A stretch of 64,000 bases of DNA from Tautonia plasticadhaerens (GTDB lineage Bacteria; Planctomycetota; Planctomycetia; Isosphaerales; Isosphaeraceae), in the NCBI RefSeq assembly GCF_007752535.1, contig NZ_CP036426.1, positions 1,178,001 to 1,242,000 of the forward strand. Direction: 5' to 3'. This document shows positions 52,043 to 61,723 of this stretch, one piece after another; position 1 is the first letter of the stretch; each line of letters opens with the position of its first letter. Position numbers and translations under genes: made by a program. The notes under the pieces are model-generated. The model ran no database searches. It saw only the letters and a program-made list of their open reading frames with translations, and was not told where the DNA came from.

Positions 52043-53122
52043 TCAATCCGGGGGCGAGACGCTCCGGATGCGGTGGTTGTTCGTGTCGCCGATGACGATC
52101 TCCCCGGCGGGGCCGACGGCCACGCCGTGGGGCCGGTCGAGCTGCGCCTCGGTGGCGGGGCCGCCGTCGCCCCCCCCGCCGGCGACGCCGCTGCCCGCGA
52201 CGGTGGTGACCCGCCCGGAGTCGAGGTCGAGGCGGCGGATGACGTGGTTCTCGGTGTCGACGATGAAAAGCTCGCCGTCGCCGAGGGCCATCTCCTTGGG
52301 GCCGTCGAAGGTGGCGGAGGCGGCCGGGCCGCCGTCCCCGGAATATCCCTTGCGGCCCGTCCCGGCCAGGGTCCGGATGAGCCCGGAAGTCGGGTCGACG
52401 GCCCGGAGCGTGTTGCCGTTGCGTTCGAGGATGTAGAGCGTCCCATCCGGCCCGACCTCGACGGCCCTCGGCCCGTGCAGGCCGGCGGAGGGGGCGGGTC
52501 CCCCGTCCCCGTCGTGCCTCGCCTCACCGGTCCCGGAGGCGGTGCGGATGGCCCCCGTCTCCAGGTCGACGGCCCGGACGCGGTGGCCGGAGACGTCGGC
52601 GATGTAGAGCGTCTGCCGCTCCGGGTCCAGCGCCACCCCGTTCGGCTCGACCAGCCCGGCGATCGCCGCCGGGCCCCCGTCCCCGGAGGATGACTCCGAG
52701 CCGTTGCCCGCGACGGTCGAGATGACCCCCGAGGCGTCCACCTTGCGGACCCTCCGATTCAGCCGGTCGGCGAAATAGAGGTTCCCTTGCCGGTCGAGGC
52801 AGACACCGTAGGGCTCGTCCATGGTCGCCTCGGTCGCCGGGCCGCCGTCCCCCGAGAACCCCTTCCGACCGCTGCCGGCGAGGGTGGTGATGACGCCGGT
52901 CTCCGCGTCCACCTTCCGGATCCGGTGGTTGAAGGTGTCGGAGAGGTAGAGGTTGCCGTCCCGGTCGAAGGCCACGTCGAAGGGCTGGTCGAGCCGGGCC
53001 TCGCTGGCGGGGCCGCCGTCCCCGGAGAACCCCTGCCGGCCCGAGCCGACGGGGCTGGAAATGGTCGGCGTCTGGGGGGGATCGGCCGGGAACAGGACGA
53101 GGGCGAGCAGCGTCGACACCAT
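52043..53122 (-). CDS. Exported NHL-repeat beta-propeller protein
   Basis: A 359-residue protein, ATG at 53122 (MVSTLLALVLFPADPPQTPT, a short signal peptide). Six repeats of about 55 residues carry a GDGGPA signature, each with an NHL strand pair: LYLSDTFNHRIRKVDAETG, LYFADRLNRRVRKVDASG, LYIADVSGHRVRAVDLETG, LYILERNGNTLRAVDPTSG, LFIVDTENHVIRRLDLDSG and IVIGDTNNHRIRSVSPPD. The regular GFSGDGGPA turns suggest recent internal duplication. Probably extracytoplasmic; ligand unknown. Confidence 0.85.
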   Translation of the reverse strand: MVSTLLALVLFPADPPQTPTISSPVGSGRQGFSGDGGPASEARLDQPFDVAFDRDGNLYLSDTFNHRIRKVDAETGVITTLAGSGRKGFSGDGGPATEATMDEPYGVCLDRQGNLYFADRLNRRVRKVDASGVISTVAGNGSESSSGDGGPAAIAGLVEPNGVALDPERQTLYIADVSGHRVRAVDLETGAIRTASGTGEARHDGDGGPAPSAGLHGPRAVEVGPDGTLYILERNGNTLRAVDPTSGLIRTLAGTGRKGYSGDGGPAASATFDGPKEMALGDGELFIVDTENHVIRRLDLDSGRVTTVAGSGVAGGGGDGGPATEAQLDRPHGVAVGPAGEIVIGDTNNHRIRSVSPPD

Positions 53123-53379
53123 GGCGGGGCACCCTCGTCGGGATCGGGGTCGGGAGAGGCAGGCGGGCCAATCGGGGTTGGAGGAACATTCTGGCCGATC
53201 CGGCCGCCCCGGGGAAGGCGAGGCCTCCCGGATTCGACCGAGGGCCGGGCGGTCGGGTCGATTGGGGGGCCGTGCTCGTCCCACGACGGCCCCGGGCTTC
53301 GGTCGACGAGTCGGGTGCGGGGATGGTCGAGCACCGACCCGGGAGGGAGGCGGCGCCCGGCGACGGTCGGGTCCGACGC

Positions 53380-54273
53380 TCAAATCGTCTCACCGAAGGA
53401 GTCGAGCCAGAACGGCTCCGGCGGATCCGGCCAATCGCCGAGCCCCTCGATCGGCAGGAGGTCGGCCACCTCGGCACCCGCCACATCCAGGGGGAACGAG
53501 CGCTCGATCGCCAGGTCGTCGGCCGAGAGGCGGTGGATGGTGCAGCGACCATCCGCCGAGGAGGCGGCGAACACCGAGCCGTCGAGCACGCAGAGGCCCC
53601 GGGCGAGGCCGTCGACGCCGGCCGATCGGGTCGGGATGAAGTCCTCCCCGAGCAGGTGGACGGCGCCGAACCGGCCGGCGGCGTAGCAGAGCGAGCCGCC
53701 GACCTCGGCCAGCGATTGCGGGTCCTGGAGGGCCCGGGCGGCGACGAAGTCCCGGGTGACGTTGAAGAGGAAGGCGTCGAAGCTGGCCCGGTCGGTGGCC
53801 GAGGCGAACAACTCCCCGCCGCGCAAGGCGAGGGCGTGCAGGATCGGATCGGCCAGTCCCTCGACCGCGATCCGGGGGCGCCAGGTGAAGCGGTCGAACG
53901 GGTCGACTCGGTCCCCGAGGGTCCGGAAGGCGACGACCTCCCCGGTGCCGGAGGAGACGACGTAGAGCGAGCCGTCGAGGACGTAGAGCCCCGTTAGGTC
54001 GGCCAGGCCGTCCAGGCGGTACCGGGCCTCGACCGCCAGGTCGGAGGCCCGGAGGCAGAGCAGCGAGGGCTCCGACTCGCCGAGGTGGCGGAACGGCGCG
54101 GTCGTCGCGTAGAGCGTCCGGCCGGCCTGGGCCAGCCCGCCGAGGCCGTCGCAGCGCCCGCCGCCGGCGGGCAACTCCAGGGCGACCCGGGCCCGCCCGG
54201 ATCGGACGTCGAGCAGGCCGAGGGCGGCCCGAGAGGGGTGGCGGACGCTCCGGAAGCTGACGAGCAGGTGCAT
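53380..54273 (-). CDS. Putative beta-propeller protein of unknown function
   Basis: A 297-residue protein without a signal peptide, starting MHLLVSFRSVRHPSRAALGL. Repeating strand patterns (SLLCLRASDLAVEARYRLDG, LTGLYVLDGSLYVVSSGTGE, GLARGLCVLDGSVFAASSAD and CTIHRLSADDLAIERSFPLD) suggest a propeller, perhaps related to DUF4915/TIGR03032-like proteins. No catalytic residues are recognised. It is divided from the NHL gene (downstream) by 257 bp in which no gene is seen, and the rfb genes lie upstream. Confidence 0.6.
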   Translation of the reverse strand: MHLLVSFRSVRHPSRAALGLLDVRSGRARVALELPAGGGRCDGLGGLAQAGRTLYATTAPFRHLGESEPSLLCLRASDLAVEARYRLDGLADLTGLYVLDGSLYVVSSGTGEVVAFRTLGDRVDPFDRFTWRPRIAVEGLADPILHALALRGGELFASATDRASFDAFLFNVTRDFVAARALQDPQSLAEVGGSLCYAAGRFGAVHLLGEDFIPTRSAGVDGLARGLCVLDGSVFAASSADGRCTIHRLSADDLAIERSFPLDVAGAEVADLLPIEGLGDWPDPPEPFWLDSFGETI

Positions 54274-54323
54274 CGGCGATTCAAGCCGCGATCGAGGCGG
54301 CCCGCCCTGGGGATCGGGTCAGC

Positions 54324-54887
54324 TCACCCGGCCGTCTCGTACCGGGGGAGGCGATCGGGGGGGACGTCATTCAGGGGCATACCGGCCGCGTCCTTGCCCG
54401 AGAGGGTCGGCGACTCGACCGGCCAGGAGATTCCCAGCGCCGGGTCGTCCCAGCGGATTGTCCCCTCCTGCGTCGGCGCATAGTACGAGGTGCACTTGTA
54501 GCAGAACAGGGCGTCGTCCCCGGTGACGGCGAAGCCGTGGGCGAATCCGGGGGGGATCCAGAACTGCCGCTTGTTTGCGGCCGAGAGGGTGACGCCGGCC
54601 CACTTGCCGAAGGTCGGCGAGCCGGCCCGGATGTCGACCGCCACGTCGAAGACCTCCCCCTTCAGCACGCTGACCAGCTTCCCCTGGGCGTCGGGGTGCT
54701 GGTAGTGCAGGCCCCGGAGCACCCCTCGGGCGGAATAGGACAGGTTGTCCTGCACCCAGGGGCCGGGAATGCCCAGCTCGTCGTACCGGGCCTGGTTCCA
54801 GGTCTCGAAGAAGAAACCGCGGTCGTCGCCGAAGACCTTCGGCTCCAGGATCAGGACGCCGGGCAGGTCGGCCTCGATCACGTTCAT
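54324..54887 (-). CDS. rfbC: dTDP-4-dehydrorhamnose 3,5-epimerase
   Basis: A 187-residue RmlC: epimerises C3 and C5 of dTDP-4-keto-6-deoxyglucose, step three of dTDP-L-rhamnose synthesis. Landmarks: [39 protein letters not shown] (catalytic His), [20 protein letters not shown] and [19 protein letters not shown], then [18 protein letters not shown] with the active-site Tyr. Its ATG overlaps the stop of rfbA by 4 bp (ATGA), so translation is coupled. Last gene of rfbB-rfbA-rfbC. Confidence 0.95.
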   Translation of the reverse strand: MNVIEADLPGVLILEPKVFGDDRGFFFETWNQARYDELGIPGPWVQDNLSYSARGVLRGLHYQHPDAQGKLVSVLKGEVFDVAVDIRAGSPTFGKWAGVTLSAANKRQFWIPPGFAHGFAVTGDDALFCYKCTSYYAPTQEGTIRWDDPALGISWPVESPTLSGKDAAGMPLNDVPPDRLPRYETAG

Positions 54888-55801
54888 GGCAGGGGCTCGC
54901 GCTCGACGAGGTCCAGCAGGTACTGGCCATACTCGTTCCTCAGGCCGGAGGCCAGCTCCCGGACGCGGTCGGCGTCGATGTAGCCCATCCGGTAGGCGAC
55001 CTCCTCGACGCAGGCGACCTTCCACCCCTGCCGCTGCTCGATGACCCGGATGAAGTCCGACGCCTGGGCGAGCGACTCATGCGTGCCGGTGTCGAGCCAG
55101 GCGATGCCCCGGCCCATGACCTCGACCCGGAGTCCGCCGCGCCGGAGGTATTCGAGGTTGGCGTCGGTGATCTCCAGCTCCCCCCGGGGGGAGGGCTCCA
55201 GGTTGGCGGCGATGTCGAGGATCTGGTTGTCGTAGAAGTACAGGCCGACGACCGCGTAGTTGGACTTCGGCTGCTTCGGCTTCTCCTCGATGCTGATCGC
55301 CCGGCGGTCGCCGTCGAACTCGACGACGCCGTAGCGCTCGGGGTCGTTGACGTGGTAGCCGAAGACGGTCGCCCCCTCGGGCTGGTTCGAGGCCCGCTGG
55401 AGCATCTCCGGGAAGCCGTGGCCGTAGAAGAGGTTGTCCCCCAGCACCAGGGCCGAGGGGCGGTCGCCGATGAACGTCCGGCCGATGATGAAGGCCTGGG
55501 CCAGCCCCTCGGGCCGGGGCTGCTCGGCGTATTCGAGGCGGAGTCCCCACTGGGAGCCGTCGCCGAGCAGGTCGCGGTATCGGGGCAGGTCGGTCGGCGT
55601 GGAGATCAGCAGGATCTCCCGGATCCCGGAGAGCATCAGGGTGCTCAGGGGATAGTAGATCATCGGCTTGTCGTAGACCGGCAGCAGCTGCTTGCTGGTC
55701 ACCCGGGTCAGCGGGTAGAGCCGGGTCCCCATCCCCCCGGCGAGGATGATGCCGCGTCGGTCGTTGCCGCCGGTGCTGGTGCTGCTGCTGCTCGTGCTCA
55801 T
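54884..55801 (-). CDS. rfbA: Glucose-1-phosphate thymidylyltransferase
   Basis: A 305-residue RmlA: makes dTDP-glucose from Glc-1-P and dTTP, step one of the pathway. [20 protein letters not shown] contains the nucleotide-binding GGxGTRL motif. [40 protein letters not shown] and [20 protein letters not shown] are characteristic. A Ser/Thr-rich start ([16 protein letters not shown]) precedes the core. Its ATG overlaps the rfbB stop by 4 bp and its stop overlaps the rfbC start by 4 bp. Confidence 0.95.
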   Translation of the reverse strand: MSTSSSSTSTGGNDRRGIILAGGMGTRLYPLTRVTSKQLLPVYDKPMIYYPLSTLMLSGIREILLISTPTDLPRYRDLLGDGSQWGLRLEYAEQPRPEGLAQAFIIGRTFIGDRPSALVLGDNLFYGHGFPEMLQRASNQPEGATVFGYHVNDPERYGVVEFDGDRRAISIEEKPKQPKSNYAVVGLYFYDNQILDIAANLEPSPRGELEITDANLEYLRRGGLRVEVMGRGIAWLDTGTHESLAQASDFIRVIEQRQGWKVACVEEVAYRMGYIDADRVRELASGLRNEYGQYLLDLVEREPLP

Positions 55802-56865
55802 GCCGGCTGGTGCTCCCGCTTCAGGCCGAGCCGGTCGCGGTAGGCGCCCGAGGAGACGCGCTCGCACCACCCGGTGTTGGCCAGGTACCACTCGACCGTC
55901 CGCCGGAGGCCCGTCTCGAACGTCTCGGTCGGCGTCCAGCCCAGCTCCCGGCCGATCTTGGAGGCGTCGATGGCGTACCGCCGGTCGTGGCCGGGGCGGT
56001 CGGTGACGGAGGTGATCAGCGATTCGTGCGGCCGGTGCGGGGAGTCCGTCGCCAGCTCGTCCAGCAGGGCGCAGATCGCGTGGACGACCTCCAGGTTGGT
56101 CTTCTCGTTGTGGCCGCCGACGTTGTACGTCTCGCCGGGCTCGCCCTTCTCCAGGACGAGGCGGAGGGCCCGCGCGTGGTCGTCGACGTAGAGCCAGTCC
56201 CGGACGTTGTCCCCCTTGCCGTAGATCGGCAGCGGCTTGCCGGCCAGGGCGTTGAGGATCATCACCGGGATCAGCTTCTCGGGGAACTGGTACGGCCCGT
56301 AGTTGTTCGAGCAGTTGGTGATGAGCGTCGGCAGGCCGTAGGTGTGGTGCCAGGCCCGGACCAGGTGGTCGCTGCTCGCCTTGCTGGCCGAGTAGGGGGA
56401 GTTGGGCGAATAGGGGGTCGTCTCGGTGAAGAACCCCTCGGCGCCGAGCGAGCCGAAGACCTCGTCCGTGGAGATGTGCAGGAACCGGAAGCGGCCCTTC
56501 GCGTCGTCGTCGAGCGACCGCCAGTAGGCCAGGGTCGCCTCCAGCAGGCAGAAGGTGCCGGTGATGTTCGTCCGGATGAAGTCGGCCGGGCCGTCGATGG
56601 AGCGGTCGACGTGGGACTCGGCGGCCAGGTGCATGACGGCGTCGGGCCGGTACTGCTCGAAGAGTCGCTTGACCCCGCCCGAGTCGCAAACGTCGACCCG
56701 CTCGAAGTGGTGTCGGGGGTCGTCCAGGGCCTTGCCGAGGGAGTCCAGGTTGCCGGCGTAGGTCAGCGCGTCGACGTTGACGACCTCGGCGTCCGTCTCG
56801 GCCACGAGCTGGCGCACCAGGGCCGAGCCGATGAATCCGGCTCCGCCGGTCACAAGGATCCTCAT
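55798..56865 (-). CDS. rfbB: dTDP-glucose 4,6-dehydratase
   Basis: A 355-residue RmlB, an extended SDR that dehydrates dTDP-glucose, step two of the pathway. ATG at 56865 has GGAGGG upstream and opens into [20 protein letters not shown] with the GxxGxxG NAD site. [40 protein letters not shown] (TDEVFG) and the catalytic YSASKAS follow, and later [20 protein letters not shown] and [11 protein letters not shown]. First gene of the rfbBAC operon. rfbD (rmlD) is not adjacent; it must be elsewhere, or the product is another 6-deoxysugar. Confidence 0.96.
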   Translation of the reverse strand: MRILVTGGAGFIGSALVRQLVAETDAEVVNVDALTYAGNLDSLGKALDDPRHHFERVDVCDSGGVKRLFEQYRPDAVMHLAAESHVDRSIDGPADFIRTNITGTFCLLEATLAYWRSLDDDAKGRFRFLHISTDEVFGSLGAEGFFTETTPYSPNSPYSASKASSDHLVRAWHHTYGLPTLITNCSNNYGPYQFPEKLIPVMILNALAGKPLPIYGKGDNVRDWLYVDDHARALRLVLEKGEPGETYNVGGHNEKTNLEVVHAICALLDELATDSPHRPHESLITSVTDRPGHDRRYAIDASKIGRELGWTPTETFETGLRRTVEWYLANTGWCERVSSGAYRDRLGLKREHQPA

Positions 56866-57039
56866 CCGGGCGGGCCCTCCGAGGGGGTCATGCGGTTCGA
56901 TCGGCCGGGGGATCCCCCCGGGTCGAGGGCATTCTGACAGATCGACCCCCGTGAAGACAACCCTACGACGGACCCCCACCGAGGTGACCCGGCCGGCCCC
57001 GTGCCGGGAGGCGGGCCGCCCTCGCGGAGGCGCAGGGCG

Positions 57040-58137
57040 TCACCCCGCCCCCGACGACGGCGGGCGGGCGGGGAGCAGGCAGCAATTGATCGGGCAGACG
57101 TCGTGGCTCGGGCCGAACCGGCCGACCGCCCGGCGCTCGGGCGAGGCCGTCACCCGCTCCCGGATCAGCTCGGCCAGCATCGAGACGAACCTCGGGTGCG
57201 TCCCCACCGAGGCCGAGCGGACCATGTTCAGGCCGATCCGGGAGCAGGCGTCCTTCGCCTCCTCGTCGAGGTCGAAGATCACCTCCATGTGGTCGCTGAT
57301 GAAGCCGATCGGGTGGACGACCGCGTCCGTCGCCCCCTCGGCTCGGATCACCTCCAGGTGGTCGACGACGTCGGGCCCAAGCCAGGGGTCCTGGGGGCGG
57401 CCGCTCCGGCTCTGGTAGACCAGCGACCAGCGACCCTCGGGGATCCCCAACTCCTCGGCGACCAGCCGGCAGGTCTCCGTGAGCTGGGTGACGTAGTTGC
57501 AGTTCCTCGACATCGACTCCGGGATGCTGTGCGCCGTGAAGGCGACCCGGGCCGAGTCGCGGCGGTCGGCGGGGATTCGGCCGAGGGCGTCCCCGACCCG
57601 CTCGGCGTTGACGGCGATCCAGTCCGGGTGGTTGTACCAGACCCGCATCTTGTTGATCAGCGGGGCCCGGTCGTCTCCGAGTCCCCCCAGTGCGGACTGC
57701 AGGTTCTCCCGATACTGTCGGCATCCCGAATAGGAGCTGTACGACGAGGTGACGACGGCCAGGGCCCGCCGGATGCCGTCGTCGGCCATCTGCCTGATCG
57801 TGTCGGGGAGCATCGGGTGCCAGTTCCGGTTGCCCCAGTAGATCGGCAGGTCGACGCCGACCTCCTTCAGGGCGGGGCGGAGGGCGTCGATCAGCTCCCG
57901 GCACTGCCGGTTGATCGGGCTGACGCCGCCGAAGTGCCGGTAGTGCTCGGCGACCTCCAGCAGCCGCTCCCGGGGGACGGGCTTGCCCCTCAGGACGTTC
58001 TCCAGGAACGGGATCACGTCGTCCGGGCCCTCCGGGCCGCCGAAGCTGACGAGGAGCACGGCGTCGAACGGCAGGTCCTCGACCGGGGGGCCGGCGACGG
58101 CGGGGGTGGGGTCGGTGGCGGTCGGTGCGTGGCTCAT
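57040..58137 (-). CDS. hemH: Ferrochelatase family enzyme
   Basis: A 365-residue chelatase that inserts Fe2+ into a porphyrin. ATG at 58137. Landmarks: FDAVLLVSFGGPEGPDDVIP, YRHFGGVSPINRQCRELIDA, VVTSSYSSYSGCRQYRENL and the catalytic His in VAFTAHSIPESMSRN. WSLVYQSRSGRPQDPWLGPD and HPIGFISDHMEVIFDLDEEA (conserved Glu) complete the site. The C terminus ends HDVCPINCCLLPARPP, three Cys near the end that could hold an Fe-S cluster as in some ferrochelatases. Whether it uses protoporphyrin or coproporphyrin cannot be decided here. Confidence 0.9.
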   Translation of the reverse strand: MSHAPTATDPTPAVAGPPVEDLPFDAVLLVSFGGPEGPDDVIPFLENVLRGKPVPRERLLEVAEHYRHFGGVSPINRQCRELIDALRPALKEVGVDLPIYWGNRNWHPMLPDTIRQMADDGIRRALAVVTSSYSSYSGCRQYRENLQSALGGLGDDRAPLINKMRVWYNHPDWIAVNAERVGDALGRIPADRRDSARVAFTAHSIPESMSRNCNYVTQLTETCRLVAEELGIPEGRWSLVYQSRSGRPQDPWLGPDVVDHLEVIRAEGATDAVVHPIGFISDHMEVIFDLDEEAKDACSRIGLNMVRSASVGTHPRFVSMLAELIRERVTASPERRAVGRFGPSHDVCPINCCLLPARPPSSGAG

Positions 58138-58335
58138 GGTGGGACCGGTTGCTCGGGCTCGGCTCGCGAGGCGGGGGGAATCTAGCCGATGTTCTAGGAC
58201 CGGGCCGGGCGAGATCAAGATGCCCGGCCCGCTCGGGTCGGCCGGGTCGAGTCGATGGGCCCGGCATGCGGGCTCCGGCGGCCCCGGGAGGATCCCGGCC
58301 ACGGACGGACGGGGCCCGAGGGCAGGGAGGTCTCG

Positions 58336-59124
58336 ATGCGACGACGGCCCCGACACCGACCCCCGGCGATCGCGATCGCCGCGATCGCCACCGCCCTCTC
58401 GGTCGCGGCCGGACCCGGCTGCCGGGCTCCCGAGCGGCCCCCCCACCGGCCGACGGCCCCGGGGCCCTGGTTGCCGGGGCAGGTCGACCGGACGGCCTGG
58501 TCGGCTGGCCCCTGGGGACGCTGGGCCGCGACGACCCTGGCCGACGGCGACCTGGTGTTCCGGCACGGCCGGGACTCCTGGGGCCCCCAGTGCATCTCCG
58601 AGCTGGCCGCGGCGGTGGCCGACAGCCCGTTCTCCCACGTCGGCCTGTATGCCTCGGAGGGGGGCGAGCCGGTCGTCTACGACGCCCGGATGGGGGGCGT
58701 CCGCCGGGTCCCCTTCGACGCCTGGATGGCCGAGGTCCGGGGCGCCTTCGGCGTCCGTCGGGTCCGGCCGGAGGACCGGGGCCGGATCCCGGCCGCCCTG
58801 GCCTTCTGCCGGTCGGCCTTCGAATCCGGCGCCCGGTATGACTTCGTCATGAGGATCGGCGGCGACCGCTTCTACTGCGGCGAGTTCGTGGAGCGGGCCT
58901 ACCGGTCGGCCGGCCTGGCGCTGTCGGAGCCGATCCGGCTGGCCGACCTCCCCCGGCTCGACGAGTTCCCGGCGGCGGCCTTCGTCGTCCGGTGCCTGGC
59001 CGGGATCGAGCCGGATCGGCCGATCGTCGCCGTCGGCAGCCCCTCGTTCGGCCTCTGGGCGAGCCCGGCGACGGTCCCGGTCTTCGCCACCCCCGACGGC
59101 ACCGTCCCTCCCCTCGGCGCCTGA
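58336..59124 (+). CDS. C92 (YiiX/YebB-like) NlpC/P60-type protein, paralogue of 17791
   Basis: A 262-residue exported protein starting MRRRPRHRPPAIAIAAIATA, with a signal peptide and a weak lipobox (AAGPGC). The domain repeats the pattern of 17791-18720: LADGDLVFRHGRDSWGPQ, FSHVGLYASEGGEPVVYDAR (His), and IGGDRFYCGEFVERAYRSAG (Cys, YCGEF in place of YCAEM). Both end in an SPSFGLWASPATVPVF-like segment (NDRFGLWSSPELVPVY in the paralogue). Thus the two genes are diverged paralogues, probably envelope amidases/thioesterases. It is divergent from hemH with no clear promoter consensus between. Confidence 0.78.
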   Translation: MRRRPRHRPPAIAIAAIATALSVAAGPGCRAPERPPHRPTAPGPWLPGQVDRTAWSAGPWGRWAATTLADGDLVFRHGRDSWGPQCISELAAAVADSPFSHVGLYASEGGEPVVYDARMGGVRRVPFDAWMAEVRGAFGVRRVRPEDRGRIPAALAFCRSAFESGARYDFVMRIGGDRFYCGEFVERAYRSAGLALSEPIRLADLPRLDEFPAAAFVVRCLAGIEPDRPIVAVGSPSFGLWASPATVPVFATPDGTVPPLGA

Positions 59125-59247
59125 TCGGTCGGGGAGGGCCGCGCCCTTGCGAGAGCGACCGCTCCATTCTATCTTGCAGCCGAGCGCATCCGGCCCCGCC
59201 GTCGAGGCATCGGCGAGGGCCGCCCGATCAACCAGAGGCGACCGACC

Positions 59248-60399
59248 ATGGCAACCACCAAGACGATCACCGACCGCCCCATCCGGGTGGCGATCATCGG
59301 CCTCGGCTTCGGCGCCGAGTTCATCCCGATCTACCAGAAGCACCCCGGCGCCGACATGCACGCCATCTGCCGCCGCAACCCGGCGGGGCTGGACGAGTGC
59401 GGCGACCGCTTCAAGATCACCAAGCGCTACACCAGCTACGAGGAACTGCTGGCCGACCCCGAGGTCGACGCCGTCCACATCAACAGCCCGATCCCCGACC
59501 ACGCCCCGCAGTCGATCGCCGCCCTGAAGGCCGGCAAGCACGTCGCCTGCACGGTGCCGATGGGGACCTCGGTCGACGAGTGCCGCCGGATCGTCGAGGC
59601 CCAGCGCGAGAGCGGCACCGTCTACATGATGATGGAGACGGTCGTCTACAGCCGCGAATACCTTTTTGTGAAAGAGCTTTACGACAAGGGGGAGCTTGGC
59701 CGGTTGCAGTTCCTCCGAGGTTCCCACCAGCAGGACATGGACGGCTGGCCCGACTACTGGCCGGGCCTGCCGCCGATGTGGTACGCCACCCACTGCGTGA
59801 GCCCCTGCCTGGCGATCCTCGGCAAGCACGCCGAGGCGGTCTCCTGCTACGGCTCGGGCCGGATCCGCGAGGAGCTGATCCCCCAGTACGGCTCCCCCTT
59901 CGCCGTCGAGACGGCCACCTTCTCGATCCGGGACTCCGACGTCAGCGCCGAGGTGACCCGCAGCCTCTTCGACACCGCCCGCCAGTACCGGGAGAGCTTC
60001 GACGCCTACGGCTCGAAGAAGTCGTTCGAGTGGCAGCAGGTCGAGGATGAAGAACCGGTCATCCACACCAAGAGCACCGAGGCGAACCCCGTCCCCGAGC
60101 CCGAGATCCCGAAGCGGGTCAAGGTGCCCGACTTCGCCCACCTGCTGCCCGAACCGATCCAGGCCTTCACCACCCGGGGGGTTTACGGCGGCGAGGGGGA
60201 CGAGCACCTCTCCTTCACCCAGGGGGCCGGCCACGGCGGCAGCCACCCCCACCTGGCCCACGCCTTCCTGATGGCGATCAAGGGGGAACGCCCCGCCTTG
60301 CCCGACGCCGAGACCTCGGCCAACTGGACGATGGTCGGCCTCTGCGCCCACGAGTCGGCCCAGAAGGGGGGCCAGCAGGTGAAGATCCCGACCTTCTGA
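59248..60399 (+). CDS. Gfo/Idh/MocA family oxidoreductase
   Basis: A 383-residue cytosolic NAD(P)-dependent dehydrogenase. The Rossmann fold begins PIRVAIIGLGFGAEFIPIYQ (GLGFGAEF, GxGxxA-like). EVDAVHINSPIPDHAPQSIA and GKHVACTVPMGTSVDECRRI follow; the usual 'EKP' is replaced by TVPMGT, so the catalytic Lys is absent or displaced. METVVYSREYLFVKELYDKG and GAGHGGSHPHLAHAFLMAIK (HxxH) resemble the sugar-dehydrogenase C-terminal region. The substrate is probably a sugar or inositol. Unlike 13238-14635 it has no signal peptide. Confidence 0.85.
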   Translation: MATTKTITDRPIRVAIIGLGFGAEFIPIYQKHPGADMHAICRRNPAGLDECGDRFKITKRYTSYEELLADPEVDAVHINSPIPDHAPQSIAALKAGKHVACTVPMGTSVDECRRIVEAQRESGTVYMMMETVVYSREYLFVKELYDKGELGRLQFLRGSHQQDMDGWPDYWPGLPPMWYATHCVSPCLAILGKHAEAVSCYGSGRIREELIPQYGSPFAVETATFSIRDSDVSAEVTRSLFDTARQYRESFDAYGSKKSFEWQQVEDEEPVIHTKSTEANPVPEPEIPKRVKVPDFAHLLPEPIQAFTTRGVYGGEGDEHLSFTQGAGHGGSHPHLAHAFLMAIKGERPALPDAETSANWTMVGLCAHESAQKGGQQVKIPTF

Positions 60400-60419
60400 C
60401 GCCAGGTCCGGCGTCCGAC

Positions 60420-60690
60420 ACTCGCCCCCGCCTGCGTGGGAGCGGATGGCCGGAGGCCGGGTGAGGGGGGATCGGATGACGAGCAAGCGCCCGTGTCCCA
60501 CGCACCGACCCCTCACCCCAACCCTCTCACCGCAAGCGGGGAGAGGGGGCAAGACTCCGACCCTCGCCCCCGTCTTTGGGGGGGAGGATGGCCGGAGGCT
60601 GGGTGAGGGGGGCCCGGACGACGCGCCAGTCGCCGCGGCCTCCCGAAGGCCCCTCTCCCCGGCCCGCTCCCCGCAAGCGGGGAGCCAGGG
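60420..60690. repeat. Cluster of four dispersed palindromic repeats
   Basis: Units at 60420-60470 (GATGGCCGGAGGCCGGGTGA type, reversed), 60509-60549 (CCCTCTCACCGCAAGCGGGG type), 60558-60610 and 60650-60690. They alternate in orientation and belong to the family at 853, 14777 and 5041/6347. They begin about 20 bp after the dehydrogenase stop. Confidence 0.7.
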
Positions 60691-60769
60691 AGGGATGCGT
60701 TCGCCTCGCCCCGGGATGCCCGGGGGCGGGCCGTCTTCGGCCCGGCGGAGCCAGTCGGGATTCGGGCCG

Positions 60770-61240
60770 GTGCGCGCGGCGATGAACCGAGATTCCTCGT
60801 CCCGGAAATGACTTGCGGCGACCAAATGGCTTCGCTCGGCCGAATTGCGCACCCGGCATTGGCTTCGTCTCGCGCCGAAGTGGGGGCGTCCGGGGAGGGG
60901 ACCGGATCCGGAAATCCGAGGACCGGGGAGAGGCCCCGGACGGGACCCGGGCGCCGGTCGGTGCGCCCGGGTTTGATCCAGGAGTTCGAGACGCAGCAAC
61001 GACTTGCGGCGACCAAATGGCTTCGCTCCGCTTCGGCGCACCGGCTCGGACCGTGCGAAGGTCATCCGGGAGGGATGCGACCCTCGGACGCGACCCGGGG
61101 GGGCGGGGGCGGCGACCCTCCCTCGGGGACAGGACCGGGCCGGGCCCGGGTCGGTGCGCCGACGACCCGTCGATGATTCCTCGACCAGACAAGGACTTGC
61201 GTCGAGCAATTGGCTTCGCTCCGCATCGGCGCACCGCCCG
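60770..61240. repeat. Three direct repeats with 191-193 bp spacing
   Basis: A core ACTTGCGGCGACCAAATGGC...TTCGCTC starts at 60811, 61002 and (with substitutions GCGTCGAGCAATTGG) 61195. Each copy is preceded about 40 bp upstream by a GTGCGC motif (60770, 60961, 61154) and copies 2 and 3 are followed by TCGGCGCACCG. The first two cores are identical for 27 bp; the sequence between cores has diverged. Confidence 0.7.
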
Positions 61241-61723
61241 GGATCGGCCGAGACCCGCGTTGCTCCGAACCTTGAAGTGCGAGCGCCCCGGGACGTTGAG
61301 GGAGTGACTGCCGAAATGGCAGGTGGGTTCGTTCGGCGCCGGGCGTCTCGCGCCGTCTCCAGTCGCCGGGATCTCGGCGGGCCTCCCGGGGCGCATGGCC
61401 CGGCGGCCGACCGAGGCACAGGGAATCGCCCGGCCGGGCGGGGGCGTCGGGGGATCGCGATCGGGTCCGGTGACATCATGGGAGCAGTTAGGGGAGGTCG
61501 GGCAGCAGGACATTCGGGACGGTCGAGGGCCACGGTTGGAGCCGTTCCCCCAACGTAATGATCGTGAGCAAGGGGATCGGCAGTCACAAAAAGAGGACCC
61601 CGGCCGGCCCGGTCGGGGGAGACCGGGTCGGCCGGGGTTGCTGGAGGCGGGAGCCTGGGGTCGAGAGCCCCAGTCCTGCCCCCCGGCTGCCCCCCTGGGA
61701 GGCCCGGGTCGGGGGCGGCCGGA

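Larger units (their letters stand above)
60400..61723. other. Gene-free repeat island
   Basis: About 1.3 kb between two converging genes with no protein I can support. Its left third is filled by dispersed palindromic repeats (60420-60690), its middle by three spaced direct repeats (60770-61240). The right part (61240-61723) has only diffuse GC-rich sequence. Long minus-strand frames exist, but they are Arg/Pro-rich and follow the repeats, so they are artefacts of GC bias. Confidence 0.65.

Noticed and set aside
60770-61240. CRISPR array
   Set aside because: Three repeats only, about 190 bp apart, with long diverged intervals; no cas genes.
57040-61587. Very long minus-strand open frame through hemH, the C92-like gene and the repeat island
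   Set aside because: Only the part from 58137 is ferrochelatase; the rest is antisense to real genes or within repeats and has Arg/Pro/Gly-rich composition.
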